From Candidatus Avelusimicrobium luingense (GTDB lineage: Bacteria; Elusimicrobiota; Elusimicrobia; Elusimicrobiales; Elusimicrobiaceae), in NCBI GenBank assembly GCA_900315845.1, contig OOHK01000006.1, positions 106,144-170,143 of the forward strand: a stretch of 64,000 nucleotides of DNA, written 5' to 3'. Below are positions 32,845-40,992 of this stretch, in pieces. The position numbers and the translations under genes are program-made. Every line of letters starts with the position of its first letter. Positions within the stretch are counted from its first letter, which is position 1. A model generated the notes under the pieces. It was not told the origin of the DNA. It did not search any database and was given only the letters and a program-made list of their open reading frames with translations.

Positions 32845-34479
32845 TTACTGACCGACCCAACGCCAAAAATTATCTTCAAAGTTGTCCGTGTTGTTGTAAT
32901 GATACGCACGTCCCAATGCCTTTTCTACCGAGTACGGTTCATACACGGTTTTACCACGGGAATCTTTGACTAAAAAGCCGGTGGACGGATCGCGTTTAGG
33001 CTCCCCTTGGGCAATTAAGCGGGTGAATTGTTCAAATTGCATCCGGTTAGACGGAGTAGAACCACCCGCCGGATTCAATAAGAACCGCACCATGGCATAC
33101 GCTTGGAAATACCAATTTTGCACGTCATTACGGCCTTCGGCTATTTCTAAAGAGCCTTCCTGCATAAATTGTTCAAACGGTACGAGATAAACAGGTTTAC
33201 CGTCTCTTTTAGAAGTAAAACGCTTACCGCGTGACGAACCGAACAAGGAAGACGGCTTAAGCGACGGATTTTCTTGAGACGGATCCCGTTGAAAATTGAG
33301 CGTTTTTAAGTCGTCAGCCCAAGGGCCGCCTTTACTACCGGCGGATTGGTCTTCCATAAATACGGCGAGGCCTTCATCCAACCAAGTAGGCGTCATAATA
33401 CGGCCGGTTTTGTGGCTGTCAAAAAATTGTTGTGTAAAGATGTGTGTCAGTTCGTGCGTAAAAACTTCTTGCAATTCGCGCTGTTTGCCCGGCTCATCAT
33501 AAACAACGATTTCCCCCCGAGTGGGATAGGCAACCGCACGTGTCCATGCTTTAGCGTTAGGCTCATGGCGCAAATACGATTTGTGATCTTGATACACAAA
33601 CACACGCACACGGTTGGACATCATCCACGGAATAAATCGCCGCAAGGTTTGATAAGCCGTTTCAAACGTCATCGTCATATTAGATGACGGGATACCTTCG
33701 GTGCGTTTTTGAGTATAGACGTCAAAATGTGTACTTTTTGATTCTTGCCACGTCACACCGGGCCGAAACGCATTCGGGTTAAATTTTTTATTAGGGGCCG
33801 GTACCTTATCAGGTTTGTTTTGCGCGGCAGAAGGTGGAATAGGACGCTCGGTTGATTGGGCTTTGGCTTTAGATTGTTCCATCATTTTAACGGCATATTC
33901 CAATTCCGCATCGGCGGCGGCTTCTTCTTCATTTAAATCTGCTTCTTCTGTGACCGTAGAACCGGGAGGCAACAAGGCGTTATCCGTTTCAATGTTCTTT
34001 TCTAATTCGGTCGGTTTAGACGTGGCCGGTGCGGCTTGCTGTAAAGAAACCGATTTTTTGTCCGCCGGTTTTTTAGCCTCTGCTTTGGCGCGTTCCTTTT
34101 TAGAAGCGGCTACTTTATCAGCCACTTTAGGCGAAAGAGTTTTCGTCGGGGCCACGGCGGTTTGTACCGATTGGGTTTCGCCCCCAACGGTAAGGGGCAT
34201 ATCTAACGTAACGGCCGGATTAGCCGCCGGAGTTGTTGGGGTAGATTTTTTCACCGGTTCATTGGAAACATTCGTTGCCGTTGGAGTACTGGTGGAAATA
34301 GGCGCCACTCCTACAATTCCTTTTTCGGGAGCGGATTTTTTTAATGATTGTTTGAGTAAATCTATATTAGATTCGGGCGCCGGAGCGGCATTAGACACCC
34401 GAATAGAAGGTGATTGTGTTTGCCCCCATAATGGGTTTATAGCCAGGCTGATAGTTAGTATTACAACCGTTTTTTTCAT
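32845..34479 (-). CDS. secreted HExxH metalloprotease, last gene of the pilus operon
   Basis: A 544-residue protein with a signal peptide ending near residue 19 (LWGQ). Residues 25-240 are a low-complexity Pro/Ala/Thr/Lys-rich linker. The C-terminal domain (about 240-540) carries VFTHELTHIFTQQFF, an HExxH zinc site, and 20 residues on TWLDEGLAVFMED, giving the third ligand Glu: the gluzincin pattern of peptidase MA-like (DUF1570) proteins. It begins 8 bases after the last minor-prepilin gene, so it belongs to that operon. It may process surface or pilus components, or be the exported cargo itself; both are inference. Confidence 0.8.
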   Translation of the reverse strand: MKKTVVILTISLAINPLWGQTQSPSIRVSNAAPAPESNIDLLKQSLKKSAPEKGIVGVAPISTSTPTATNVSNEPVKKSTPTTPAANPAVTLDMPLTVGGETQSVQTAVAPTKTLSPKVADKVAASKKERAKAEAKKPADKKSVSLQQAAPATSKPTELEKNIETDNALLPPGSTVTEEADLNEEEAAADAELEYAVKMMEQSKAKAQSTERPIPPSAAQNKPDKVPAPNKKFNPNAFRPGVTWQESKSTHFDVYTQKRTEGIPSSNMTMTFETAYQTLRRFIPWMMSNRVRVFVYQDHKSYLRHEPNAKAWTRAVAYPTRGEIVVYDEPGKQRELQEVFTHELTHIFTQQFFDSHKTGRIMTPTWLDEGLAVFMEDQSAGSKGGPWADDLKTLNFQRDPSQENPSLKPSSLFGSSRGKRFTSKRDGKPVYLVPFEQFMQEGSLEIAEGRNDVQNWYFQAYAMVRFLLNPAGGSTPSNRMQFEQFTRLIAQGEPKRDPSTGFLVKDSRGKTVYEPYSVEKALGRAYHYNNTDNFEDNFWRWVGQ

Positions 34480-34487
34480 AAATTAAC

Positions 34488-35003
34488 TTATAATACAACA
34501 TCCCCTGTGGTGGAAGGTGTAAAAACAGAATTACTCACCGTACCATCTACAATAGAATAACGTAACGGACATTGGGCTAATTCAGTCGGATTTTGCGTCG
34601 TATCAAACGTAGCCGTTACTTGATAATGGATAGTTCCTATTTTAATCGGAGCACAGGTATAAGTACGAGTGGCATTCGGCGTTGTGCCTTCGTCCGTACA
34701 AGGGGTCCCTTTTAAAGCAAGGCAAGCAGAATCATCCTCTGCACATTCTACCGGTATAGAACAATGCATCCAACACTGGCTCAAATCACGAGCAAAAATC
34801 TCCGGACTTTTTACACTCCACAAGGCATTTACTTCGGCTTGACAGGCATTGATAAGCATTTGGCTTGATACGGAACGACGGGTTTGACGCGCGGTTGTTG
34901 TACGAGACAAACTACTGCGTAATAGCATTGCCGCCATCCCCGCGAGAACTACCGTTACTAATAAAACCTGTAATAAAGCAGCACCTTTTTGATTGCGCAA
35001 CAT
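34488..35003 (-). CDS. minor pseudopilin, PilX/GspK-like
   Basis: A 171-residue protein. The leader MLRNQKG is followed by AALLQVLLVTVVLAG, a class III signal in which residue +5 is Gln instead of Glu. Lack of Glu5 is known for GspK/PilX tip subunits. The C-terminal domain contains several Cys (ACQAEVN, QCWMHCSIPVECAEDDSACLALK). It is the last prepilin of the operon and is followed after 8 bases by the metalloprotease. The upstream gene ends 11 bases before its start. Confidence 0.75.
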   Translation of the reverse strand: MLRNQKGAALLQVLLVTVVLAGMAAMLLRSSLSRTTTARQTRRSVSSQMLINACQAEVNALWSVKSPEIFARDLSQCWMHCSIPVECAEDDSACLALKGTPCTDEGTTPNATRTYTCAPIKIGTIHYQVTATFDTTQNPTELAQCPLRYSIVDGTVSNSVFTPSTTGDVVL

Positions 35004-35014
35004 ATTTTCTCCTA

Positions 35015-35743
35015 TTAACTTGGTTGAACAAAACCGTTAGGCAACATAAAAATTTCTTCTGTTACATCATTAACAACCGGCGAAGACGGCAATTCCAAAA
35101 TCAATTTTACATTGATTGTTGAAGCCAAGTTCGTCGTTGATGCACCCGCATCAACACTATATGCCCCAGTATGCCCACTAATACTAAACAAAGGAACCGG
35201 ATAATTGCCGGTCGCGTTGGAAGGAATCCATTTTACGTGGTTTAGAAATATCTCCGAAGAAGCAAATGTACCCGTACAAACATTAGGGGTATGATTTGTA
35301 TTCCACGAAATAGCATCCGAAGAAGACTTACGGTAAATTACTCCATCATCTGTTGCGGTACTGGGTTGAACGGCCTCTCCACCGGGCAATGTGGTACGAT
35401 TGCCGGCATCAAAACAATATACGATATACTCTCGGGTTGTTCCCGGAATAGCAGAGCCGTCCAATCTGACATTTTTGCCCAATACAAGTAACGGTATCGG
35501 CGTGCCATGCGTCGCACTGGCAATGGAACTGGCCGCGTAGAAAACGCGTGTAGAGTCTTGCACATCTTGACGTAATTGTCTAATAGCACGAGACATGCTA
35601 TTGCGCAACATGGTACGGCTACGCCCTACCCCCCCTTCGCGCGAAGCCGCTGTTGTCAACGAGGCAAGCGCCACCCCGATAATCCCAACGACCATTACCG
35701 CCAGTAAAATTTCCGTTAATGTAAATCCATTTTTATTTTTCAT
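35015..35743 (-). CDS. minor pseudopilin, PilW/GspJ-like
   Basis: A 242-residue prepilin-like protein. The start is set at the ATG overlapping the previous stop (ATGA), giving MKNKNGFTLTEILLAVMVVG; a longer start 51 bases upstream is rejected. Gly(-1) and Glu(+5) are present. The C-terminal domain is beta-rich with a QLRQDVQDSTRVFYAA helix region typical of GspJ/PilW. It is the second largest prepilin of the cluster and would sit at the pilus or pseudopilus tip. Confidence 0.78.
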   Translation of the reverse strand: MKNKNGFTLTEILLAVMVVGIIGVALASLTTAASREGGVGRSRTMLRNSMSRAIRQLRQDVQDSTRVFYAASSIASATHGTPIPLLVLGKNVRLDGSAIPGTTREYIVYCFDAGNRTTLPGGEAVQPSTATDDGVIYRKSSSDAISWNTNHTPNVCTGTFASSEIFLNHVKWIPSNATGNYPVPLFSISGHTGAYSVDAGASTTNLASTINVKLILELPSSPVVNDVTEEIFMLPNGFVQPS

Positions 35744-36222
35744 AAAGTAAATCCATTGCATGTAATTTGGAAAGTAATATTTTTTCCCGTCCAATTTGCA
35801 TTCGTCACATTCTCGGCCCGCAATTGAGTCGTAGCGGACAAAGCGGTATCATTAATCAACACACGATTTGCCGACACAACCTGATACGTAAAAGAGGATG
35901 TGGTTCTATCACAAATAGCCGGCAACATACAATTTATGGTATGATCGCCGCTGGTAGATAAGGGGGTATTATCTCCCCCACACAATCCTTTAGGCAAACT
36001 GGTAGACGAGATATTCTCCGGTTGTCCCACATATAATTGCAATTCCGAATGGGCACGTTCCACCGCCCAAAGCATTTCTTCTTGGAAATCAGGTCGGGTA
36101 GATTTGCGGGAGACCGATAATAATACACCAAAAGTCGCTCCGGCAGCCAAGGCCAATAACCCCAACGCAATTACCCCTTCTAACAATGTTACACCCAATT
36201 TGTTTTTTAAAATACGTTTCAT
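35740..36222 (-). CDS. minor pseudopilin, PilV/GspI-like
   Basis: A 160-residue prepilin-like protein with the leader MKRILKNKLG followed by VTLLEGVIALGLLA, keeping Gly(-1) and Glu(+5). The LLEGVIALGLLA wording is typical of the PilV/GspI group. The C-terminal part has CGGDNTPL, NCMLPAICDR and QITCNGF. Its stop overlaps the next gene by 4 bases. The start 24 bases further upstream (MITINGVF) lacks a leader-like charge pattern and is rejected. Confidence 0.77.
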   Translation of the reverse strand: MKRILKNKLGVTLLEGVIALGLLALAAGATFGVLLSVSRKSTRPDFQEEMLWAVERAHSELQLYVGQPENISSTSLPKGLCGGDNTPLSTSGDHTINCMLPAICDRTTSSFTYQVVSANRVLINDTALSATTQLRAENVTNANWTGKNITFQITCNGFTL

Positions 36223-36232
36223 AAAGACTCCG

Positions 36233-36805
36233 TTAATCGTTATCATACGTGTCAGTAGGATCCATGCTGTTATCTATATAAATATATCCTTTCAAAACAG
36301 TTCCCGACTTCTTAAAATATTTTTCTCCGGCTAATTTATTATTGGCAAAAGCAATGGCATATTCATTAGACGTATCCCAAGACGGCATATCCCATCCCTT
36401 TGAAACAACCGTATCTTTTGCCGTATCATGATTGGTACAAAATGTATATGGCAAACCTACAAAATCTTTGGAAGATAAATAGCCACACGCAAACAATTGT
36501 TTTGCCGTTGTCAAAGTAGTAGGAGCCGTTGTTTGTGGAATTCCCGTGGCCGAAGGATTGGAACAAGCCGTCGTCGTTTGGGTAACATCAGCATCGGTTG
36601 CATCAAAACAAGCATAAATTTTCCCTCCACGACTGACTTGATAATATGTTTTAAGGGCTTCAGCTAATTTTTTAGCCGCAACCTTAGCCTGCGCTTGACG
36701 CATTTCATAGCGCACCGATTTGAATACCGGAGCAGCCAACGTTGTCACTACCGCAAGCACTAAAATCACAGCCAATACTTCCATTAGTGTAAACCCTTTT
36801 TTCAT
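36233..36805 (-). CDS. minor pseudopilin
   Basis: A 190-residue prepilin-like protein. MKKG precedes FTLMEVLAVILVLAVV, with Gly(-1) and Glu(+5). The helix continues through APVFKSVRYEMRQAQ. The domain includes YACFDATDADVTQTTTACSN and a long C-terminal stretch with YIYIDNSMDPTDTYDND, acidic and possibly Ca-binding. It lies 10 bases upstream of the PilV-like gene in the same operon. It cannot be assigned to a named GspH/I/J/K class. Confidence 0.75.
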   Translation of the reverse strand: MKKGFTLMEVLAVILVLAVVTTLAAPVFKSVRYEMRQAQAKVAAKKLAEALKTYYQVSRGGKIYACFDATDADVTQTTTACSNPSATGIPQTTAPTTLTTAKQLFACGYLSSKDFVGLPYTFCTNHDTAKDTVVSKGWDMPSWDTSNEYAIAFANNKLAGEKYFKKSGTVLKGYIYIDNSMDPTDTYDND

Positions 36806-36806
36806 A

Positions 36807-37328
36807 TTAACTCCTAAAATGTTCCGTGCCGGGTTCTCCTGTAGATTTTACGCAATACCAATAACTATTTCCTATAGTACTTGACCAACGGTAACGATCC
36901 GGCACCCGCGAATTGGAACTTTTTCCTGTCATGCAGGCCCCCGTTGAACCCGTCAAAGCGGCACAAATACCGCCGTTTGAGGGAATACCGCATATCGTAA
37001 ATTCCACAAAGTCATTTGTCCAACCGCCATTATCTAATAAGCCACACGAAATTAAGGTGGTGGCAGAAAGACTTTGCGTATAAGGCATACTGTCCGGACA
37101 AGTAGCCGTAGTATTAGTAATCACGCTGTTCCCCAAAGCGGCATACGGAAATTCTAACCGGAACCGTTGCACAGCACCGGCCAATACTTCCGTCTTGGCT
37201 TTAGCCGCCGCAATGCGAGCATCCGCCTCGCTGGAACGATATGAAATGGTGGCAAATACAGCCATCGCCCCAATAATCGTTGCGGCAATCAATAATTCTA
37301 ATAATGTAAATCCTTTTTTATTCTTCAT
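36807..37328 (-). CDS. minor pseudopilin
   Basis: A 173-residue prepilin-like protein. MKNKKG precedes FTLLELLIAATIIGAMA with Gly(-1) and Glu(+5). The C-terminal part has CPDSMPYTQS, SCGLLDNGGW, TICGIPSNGGICAAL and YWYCVKSTGEPGTEHF, suggesting two disulfides. It is separated by 1 base from the next gene, so translation is probably coupled. Confidence 0.76.
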   Translation of the reverse strand: MKNKKGFTLLELLIAATIIGAMAVFATISYRSSEADARIAAAKAKTEVLAGAVQRFRLEFPYAALGNSVITNTTATCPDSMPYTQSLSATTLISCGLLDNGGWTNDFVEFTICGIPSNGGICAALTGSTGACMTGKSSNSRVPDRYRWSSTIGNSYWYCVKSTGEPGTEHFRS

Positions 37329-37378
37329 ACGACCCCTTTTTATAGTATGGCAGACTTTTTCTACTTTTTCAATACCAT

Positions 37379-37912
37379 CTATTCGGAAATCTGAACGATT
37401 GTTCCGTCTTGCATAAAACGCGCTCCACGATATGTCGTAGAATTTAGATTTTCCATGGTAGCAATAACGTCCAAATCATTATTGCATTGATGCTGTGTAG
37501 AAGCCGTTTCTTGCGGGCAAATGAAAAAAGTATATCCTTTATAAGTAAACCCATTATCAAACGGGATGCTCTGTAAATAACCATGTGTAAACAAAGCATA
37601 CGGAAAAGTTGTACTGTTCAACGAACCAACATCTGCATATCTAGACGAATAAGGATCCGATGTCTGAAAGGTAGTAGATGAAAAACCGAAAAACGTACTT
37701 TGCGGGAACTTTTCGGTAGAACCTTGCATAGCCATATCGGTACGCAAGGCTTGTACAGCCATCCCCAAATCGGTCAATACGCCGGTCGCAGCCAAATATT
37801 TATTACGCTCTTGCGCCTTCTTATTGGCTGGCAAGGCAAAGGCCAATATAGAGGCTGCTATGACCATCACGATCAAAATTTCTACTAACGTAAAACCTTT
37901 GTTGTGCCGCAT
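37379..37912 (-). CDS. minor pseudopilin, first of the prepilin block
   Basis: A 177-residue prepilin-like protein. MRHNKG precedes FTLVEILIVMVIAASILAFALP, with Gly(-1) and Glu(+5). The C-terminal domain contains FICPQETASTQHQCNNDLD, one likely disulfide. It begins 9 bases after pilC with ribosome-binding sequence AGGAGA. It could play a PilE/FimT-like initiating role. Confidence 0.77.
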   Translation of the reverse strand: MRHNKGFTLVEILIVMVIAASILAFALPANKKAQERNKYLAATGVLTDLGMAVQALRTDMAMQGSTEKFPQSTFFGFSSTTFQTSDPYSSRYADVGSLNSTTFPYALFTHGYLQSIPFDNGFTYKGYTFFICPQETASTQHQCNNDLDVIATMENLNSTTYRGARFMQDGTIVQISE

Positions 37913-37921
37913 AGTAATCTC

Positions 37922-39145
37922 CTAGTTTCCACCGATTTGAGATAGTTTGAAAATCGGCAAGAAAATGGATGCTACAATAATACCGATAAGCGCACCGACA
38001 CCGCAAATTAAGATAGGGTCAATTACCGCCGAGAAACGAGCAATAAACTGCTCTACCTGATCGGAATAGAATTTAGATAGCGTCGCAATAATACCCGGGA
38101 GTTTACCGGATTCTTCACCCATGAGCATCATTTCGGTCATTAGCCCGGGGAAAACACCCGTTGCCCGGAACGAATCGGAAATAGATTTACCGGCAGCCAC
38201 TTCCGCCCGTACCATTTTTAGCGCGTTTTGAATAATGACGTTACTATCAAACGAATCTTCCAATACCAAAATAGCGTTCAAAATCGTTACACCGCTACGA
38301 AGTAATGTAGATAAAGTAGATAACATACGGTCATAATAAATATTCTTTAAGAAATTACCGAATAACGGCATGGTAAGCAAGAACGAGTGCCAACGTTTAC
38401 GTCCGTCCGTCGTTTTAATATAGAAACGAAACGCAATAAAACCAAACACAATAGAGGCAATAATAAGCACACCATGGTTAATTAAAACACCGGATACTTT
38501 TAATACGATTAACGTAATAGTCGGTAATTCCAAGTTAAAATCTTTGAAGATTTGAGCGAAGGTCGGTACAATACCGATAATAAAGTAAATCAATACACCC
38601 ACTGAAGATAAACCCAAAATAGCCGGATAGGTTACAGCGGTAATAATTTTACTTTTCATACCCTCTTGGGTTTTGGTATATAACGACACCTGCATCAATG
38701 TATCGGCCAACTGCCCGCCGAGTTCCCCGGCTTCCACCAGAGATAACCAAATGTGGCTGAATGTTTTAGGGTGATGCGCTAATGCCTCATGTAAAGATTG
38801 CCCGCCGGCAATATCCTTGGCGACTTGCGTCAACACATAGCCTAACGTCGGGTTAGAAGCATATTCTCCGAGCAGAGATACAGCACGTACGAGCGGTACA
38901 CCACCGGCAATCAGCGTAGCCAACTGTTCGGCGAAGAACGCGAGCACGTGTCCGGGAACTTTTCCGCCACGTTTACGAGAACCGCCACGGCCGCCAAAAA
39001 CTCCGCCGCCGCCTTCCCGAACATCCAACACCAAATAGCCCTTGTTTTGCAAGGCCATGATGACTTTTTCGCGGTTATCCGAAGAAATCGTCCCGCGTAG
39101 GACTTTCCCGTTTCCGTCATTAACTGTATATGTATATTTCGGCAT
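37922..39145 (-). CDS. pilC: type IV pilus inner-membrane platform protein PilC
   Basis: A 407-residue polytopic protein with two copies of the T2SSF domain (about residues 65-190 and 270-390) and three membrane helices. Conserved elements are LVEAGELGGQLADTLMQVSLYTK and GEESGKLPGIIATLSKFYSDQVE, the paired glutamates of the PilC/GspF family. The N-terminus has a short Gly/Arg insertion (GGGGVFGGRGGSRKRGG). PilC couples ATPase motion to pilin polymerisation. It lies between pilB and the first prepilin. Confidence 0.93.
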   Translation of the reverse strand: MPKYTYTVNDGNGKVLRGTISSDNREKVIMALQNKGYLVLDVREGGGGVFGGRGGSRKRGGKVPGHVLAFFAEQLATLIAGGVPLVRAVSLLGEYASNPTLGYVLTQVAKDIAGGQSLHEALAHHPKTFSHIWLSLVEAGELGGQLADTLMQVSLYTKTQEGMKSKIITAVTYPAILGLSSVGVLIYFIIGIVPTFAQIFKDFNLELPTITLIVLKVSGVLINHGVLIIASIVFGFIAFRFYIKTTDGRKRWHSFLLTMPLFGNFLKNIYYDRMLSTLSTLLRSGVTILNAILVLEDSFDSNVIIQNALKMVRAEVAAGKSISDSFRATGVFPGLMTEMMLMGEESGKLPGIIATLSKFYSDQVEQFIARFSAVIDPILICGVGALIGIIVASIFLPIFKLSQIGGN

Positions 39146-39181
39146 AAATATTCTTCCTATTTTTAATCAAAATCAACTTAT

Positions 39182-40927
39182 TTAATCGTCGTCAGATGTA
39201 GTAATACTTAAGATTTCATCTACGGTTGTTTGGCCGCGGACTACTTTGCGCCAACCATTCGCACGCAAGTTAAGCGAGCCGGAACGAATAGCCGCTTGTT
39301 TTAAGGCCACCAAATCTTGCGTTTTATAAATAATATTACGCATTTCTTCCGACATACGGAAAACTTCGTAAATAGCGCGACGTCCCATAAATCCGGTACC
39401 GAAACATTTAGGGCATCCTACCGACTTAAAAAACGTCCACGAGTTTTGGTCGCGCAGACTTAAATGACCTTCCTTAACAATGCGGTTTAAAGTGGCCGGA
39501 TCAGGGATGTGCGGCACTTTGCAATACGGACATAAAATACGTACCAAACGCTGGGCCGCCACCAACGCTAAAGAGCTGGCTAAAAGGAACGGTTCCATTC
39601 CCATATCAATTAAACGGGGAATAGCACCGAGCGCTTCGTTGGTGTGTAAGGTAGAGAGCACCAAGTGACCGGTAAGAGCCGCTTTTAAGCACGCTTCAGC
39701 CGTTTCGTTATCGCGCACCTCCCCCACCAGAATGACATCCGGGTCTTGACGTAAGAATGAACGCAAACCGGCAGCGAAAGTAAGCCCAATGGCCGGTTTT
39801 ACCTGTACTTGGCTGATACCGGCCAATTTGTATTCTACCGGGTCTTCCAATGTCATAAAATTGAGTTCCGGCGTACGAATCGTGGTAAGTACCGCGTTTA
39901 ACGTAGTAGATTTACCGGACCCTGTCGGCCCCGTCAAGAAAATTAACCCGTGCGGTAAGTTAGCTGCTTCCAAGAAGGCTTTTTTCTGTTCCGGTTCAAA
40001 CCCTAATTTATCGACGTTCATTTCCCCCGTACCTTTATCCAAGATACGAAGTACGAGTTTTTCACCGAATACTGCCGGACACACAGACACACGAACTTCA
40101 ATGGAGCGGTTCTGGTAACGAATGGTAAATGAACCGTCCTGCGGCAAACGTTTTTCGGCAATATCCAATTTAGACAAAATTTTAATACGGGAAATAATGG
40201 CGTTTACAGATTCTTTGGCCGGTGGGGTACGTTCGTAAAGCGAACCGTCAATACGGAAACGTAACGAAACGCGTTCGTCAAACATTTCCAAGTGAATATC
40301 GGAAGTACGTTCGGCAATGGCTTGACGTAAAATAGCGTTTACCTGTTTTACATAGGTAGAAGAGTTAGGCGAAACTTTATCCAAGTCCAAAAAGCCGGAA
40401 ACTTCAATATCCTCATCGGATTCTGCCGTAGCCGCGATATCGGCTTGCGGTTTAACCGACTCATTCATGACTTCTTCTAATAAGTTAGACGAAGAAGCAT
40501 AAAATGAATCCATTGCATTTAATAGTTGGCTTTTGCTGGCAATAAACGGTTGGACTTGTTTGCCCGACATCATTTTGATGTTCTCTAACAAGAACAAGTT
40601 GGTCGGATCTAATAAAGCGACAGCAAGCACATCTTCTTCTAAAAACAACGGAACAACCATATTTTCCCGAGCAAATTTCTCGGGAATAATTTTTTGTAAA
40701 TTTTGTTCCTTTTCCGGTACTAAAATGCCATTTTCTTTAGAGGCATAGGGCATGGCAAAATGTTTAGACAGCGCAATCGTTACTTGTTCTTCAGATGCAA
40801 AACCCAACTTTACAACAGATTCAGCAAACAAAATATTATTTTGTTTTGCATAAAGTTGCACCTGTTTGACTTGATCTGCGGTCAACGTGCCTTGGTCCAT
40901 TAAAATTTCATCTAACTGTTTTGCCAT
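39182..40927 (-). CDS. pilB: type IV pilus assembly ATPase PilB
   Basis: A 581-residue extension ATPase. The N-terminal MshEN-like domain (about 1-160) is followed by the ATPase core with Walker A GPTGSGKSTTLNAVL near residue 335, DPVEYKLAGISQVQV, Walker B DPDVILVGEVRDNETAE and the GHLVLSTLHTNEA His box. A tetracysteine zinc site CPYC...CPKC closes the C-domain, as in PilB/GspE. The MshEN domain can bind c-di-GMP in some family members; whether this one does is unknown. A strong hairpin separates it from pilQ. Confidence 0.94.
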   Translation of the reverse strand: MAKQLDEILMDQGTLTADQVKQVQLYAKQNNILFAESVVKLGFASEEQVTIALSKHFAMPYASKENGILVPEKEQNLQKIIPEKFARENMVVPLFLEEDVLAVALLDPTNLFLLENIKMMSGKQVQPFIASKSQLLNAMDSFYASSSNLLEEVMNESVKPQADIAATAESDEDIEVSGFLDLDKVSPNSSTYVKQVNAILRQAIAERTSDIHLEMFDERVSLRFRIDGSLYERTPPAKESVNAIISRIKILSKLDIAEKRLPQDGSFTIRYQNRSIEVRVSVCPAVFGEKLVLRILDKGTGEMNVDKLGFEPEQKKAFLEAANLPHGLIFLTGPTGSGKSTTLNAVLTTIRTPELNFMTLEDPVEYKLAGISQVQVKPAIGLTFAAGLRSFLRQDPDVILVGEVRDNETAEACLKAALTGHLVLSTLHTNEALGAIPRLIDMGMEPFLLASSLALVAAQRLVRILCPYCKVPHIPDPATLNRIVKEGHLSLRDQNSWTFFKSVGCPKCFGTGFMGRRAIYEVFRMSEEMRNIIYKTQDLVALKQAAIRSGSLNLRANGWRKVVRGQTTVDEILSITTSDDD

Positions 40928-40953
40928 TTCCTATTCCCCTAAATTACGTATAT

Positions 40954-40981
40954 AGTCTGCCCCCGTCACCGGGGGCAGACT
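40954..40981 (-). promoter_or_regulatory. intercistronic hairpin between pilQ and pilB
   Basis: A perfect 12-bp stem AGTCTGCCCCCG / CGGGGGCAGACT (40954-40965 with 40970-40981), loop TCAC, without a T run. It sits 12 bases after the pilQ stop inside the operon. It could set the ratio of secretin to ATPase by transcript processing or partial attenuation. Confidence 0.55.
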
Positions 40982-40992
40982 GAAAACGCTTA

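Noticed and set aside
38980..39020. Gly/Arg-rich stretch in pilC as a repeat expansion or frameshift
   Set aside because: The reading frame is open and the family domains on both sides are complete; a short linker is the simpler reading.
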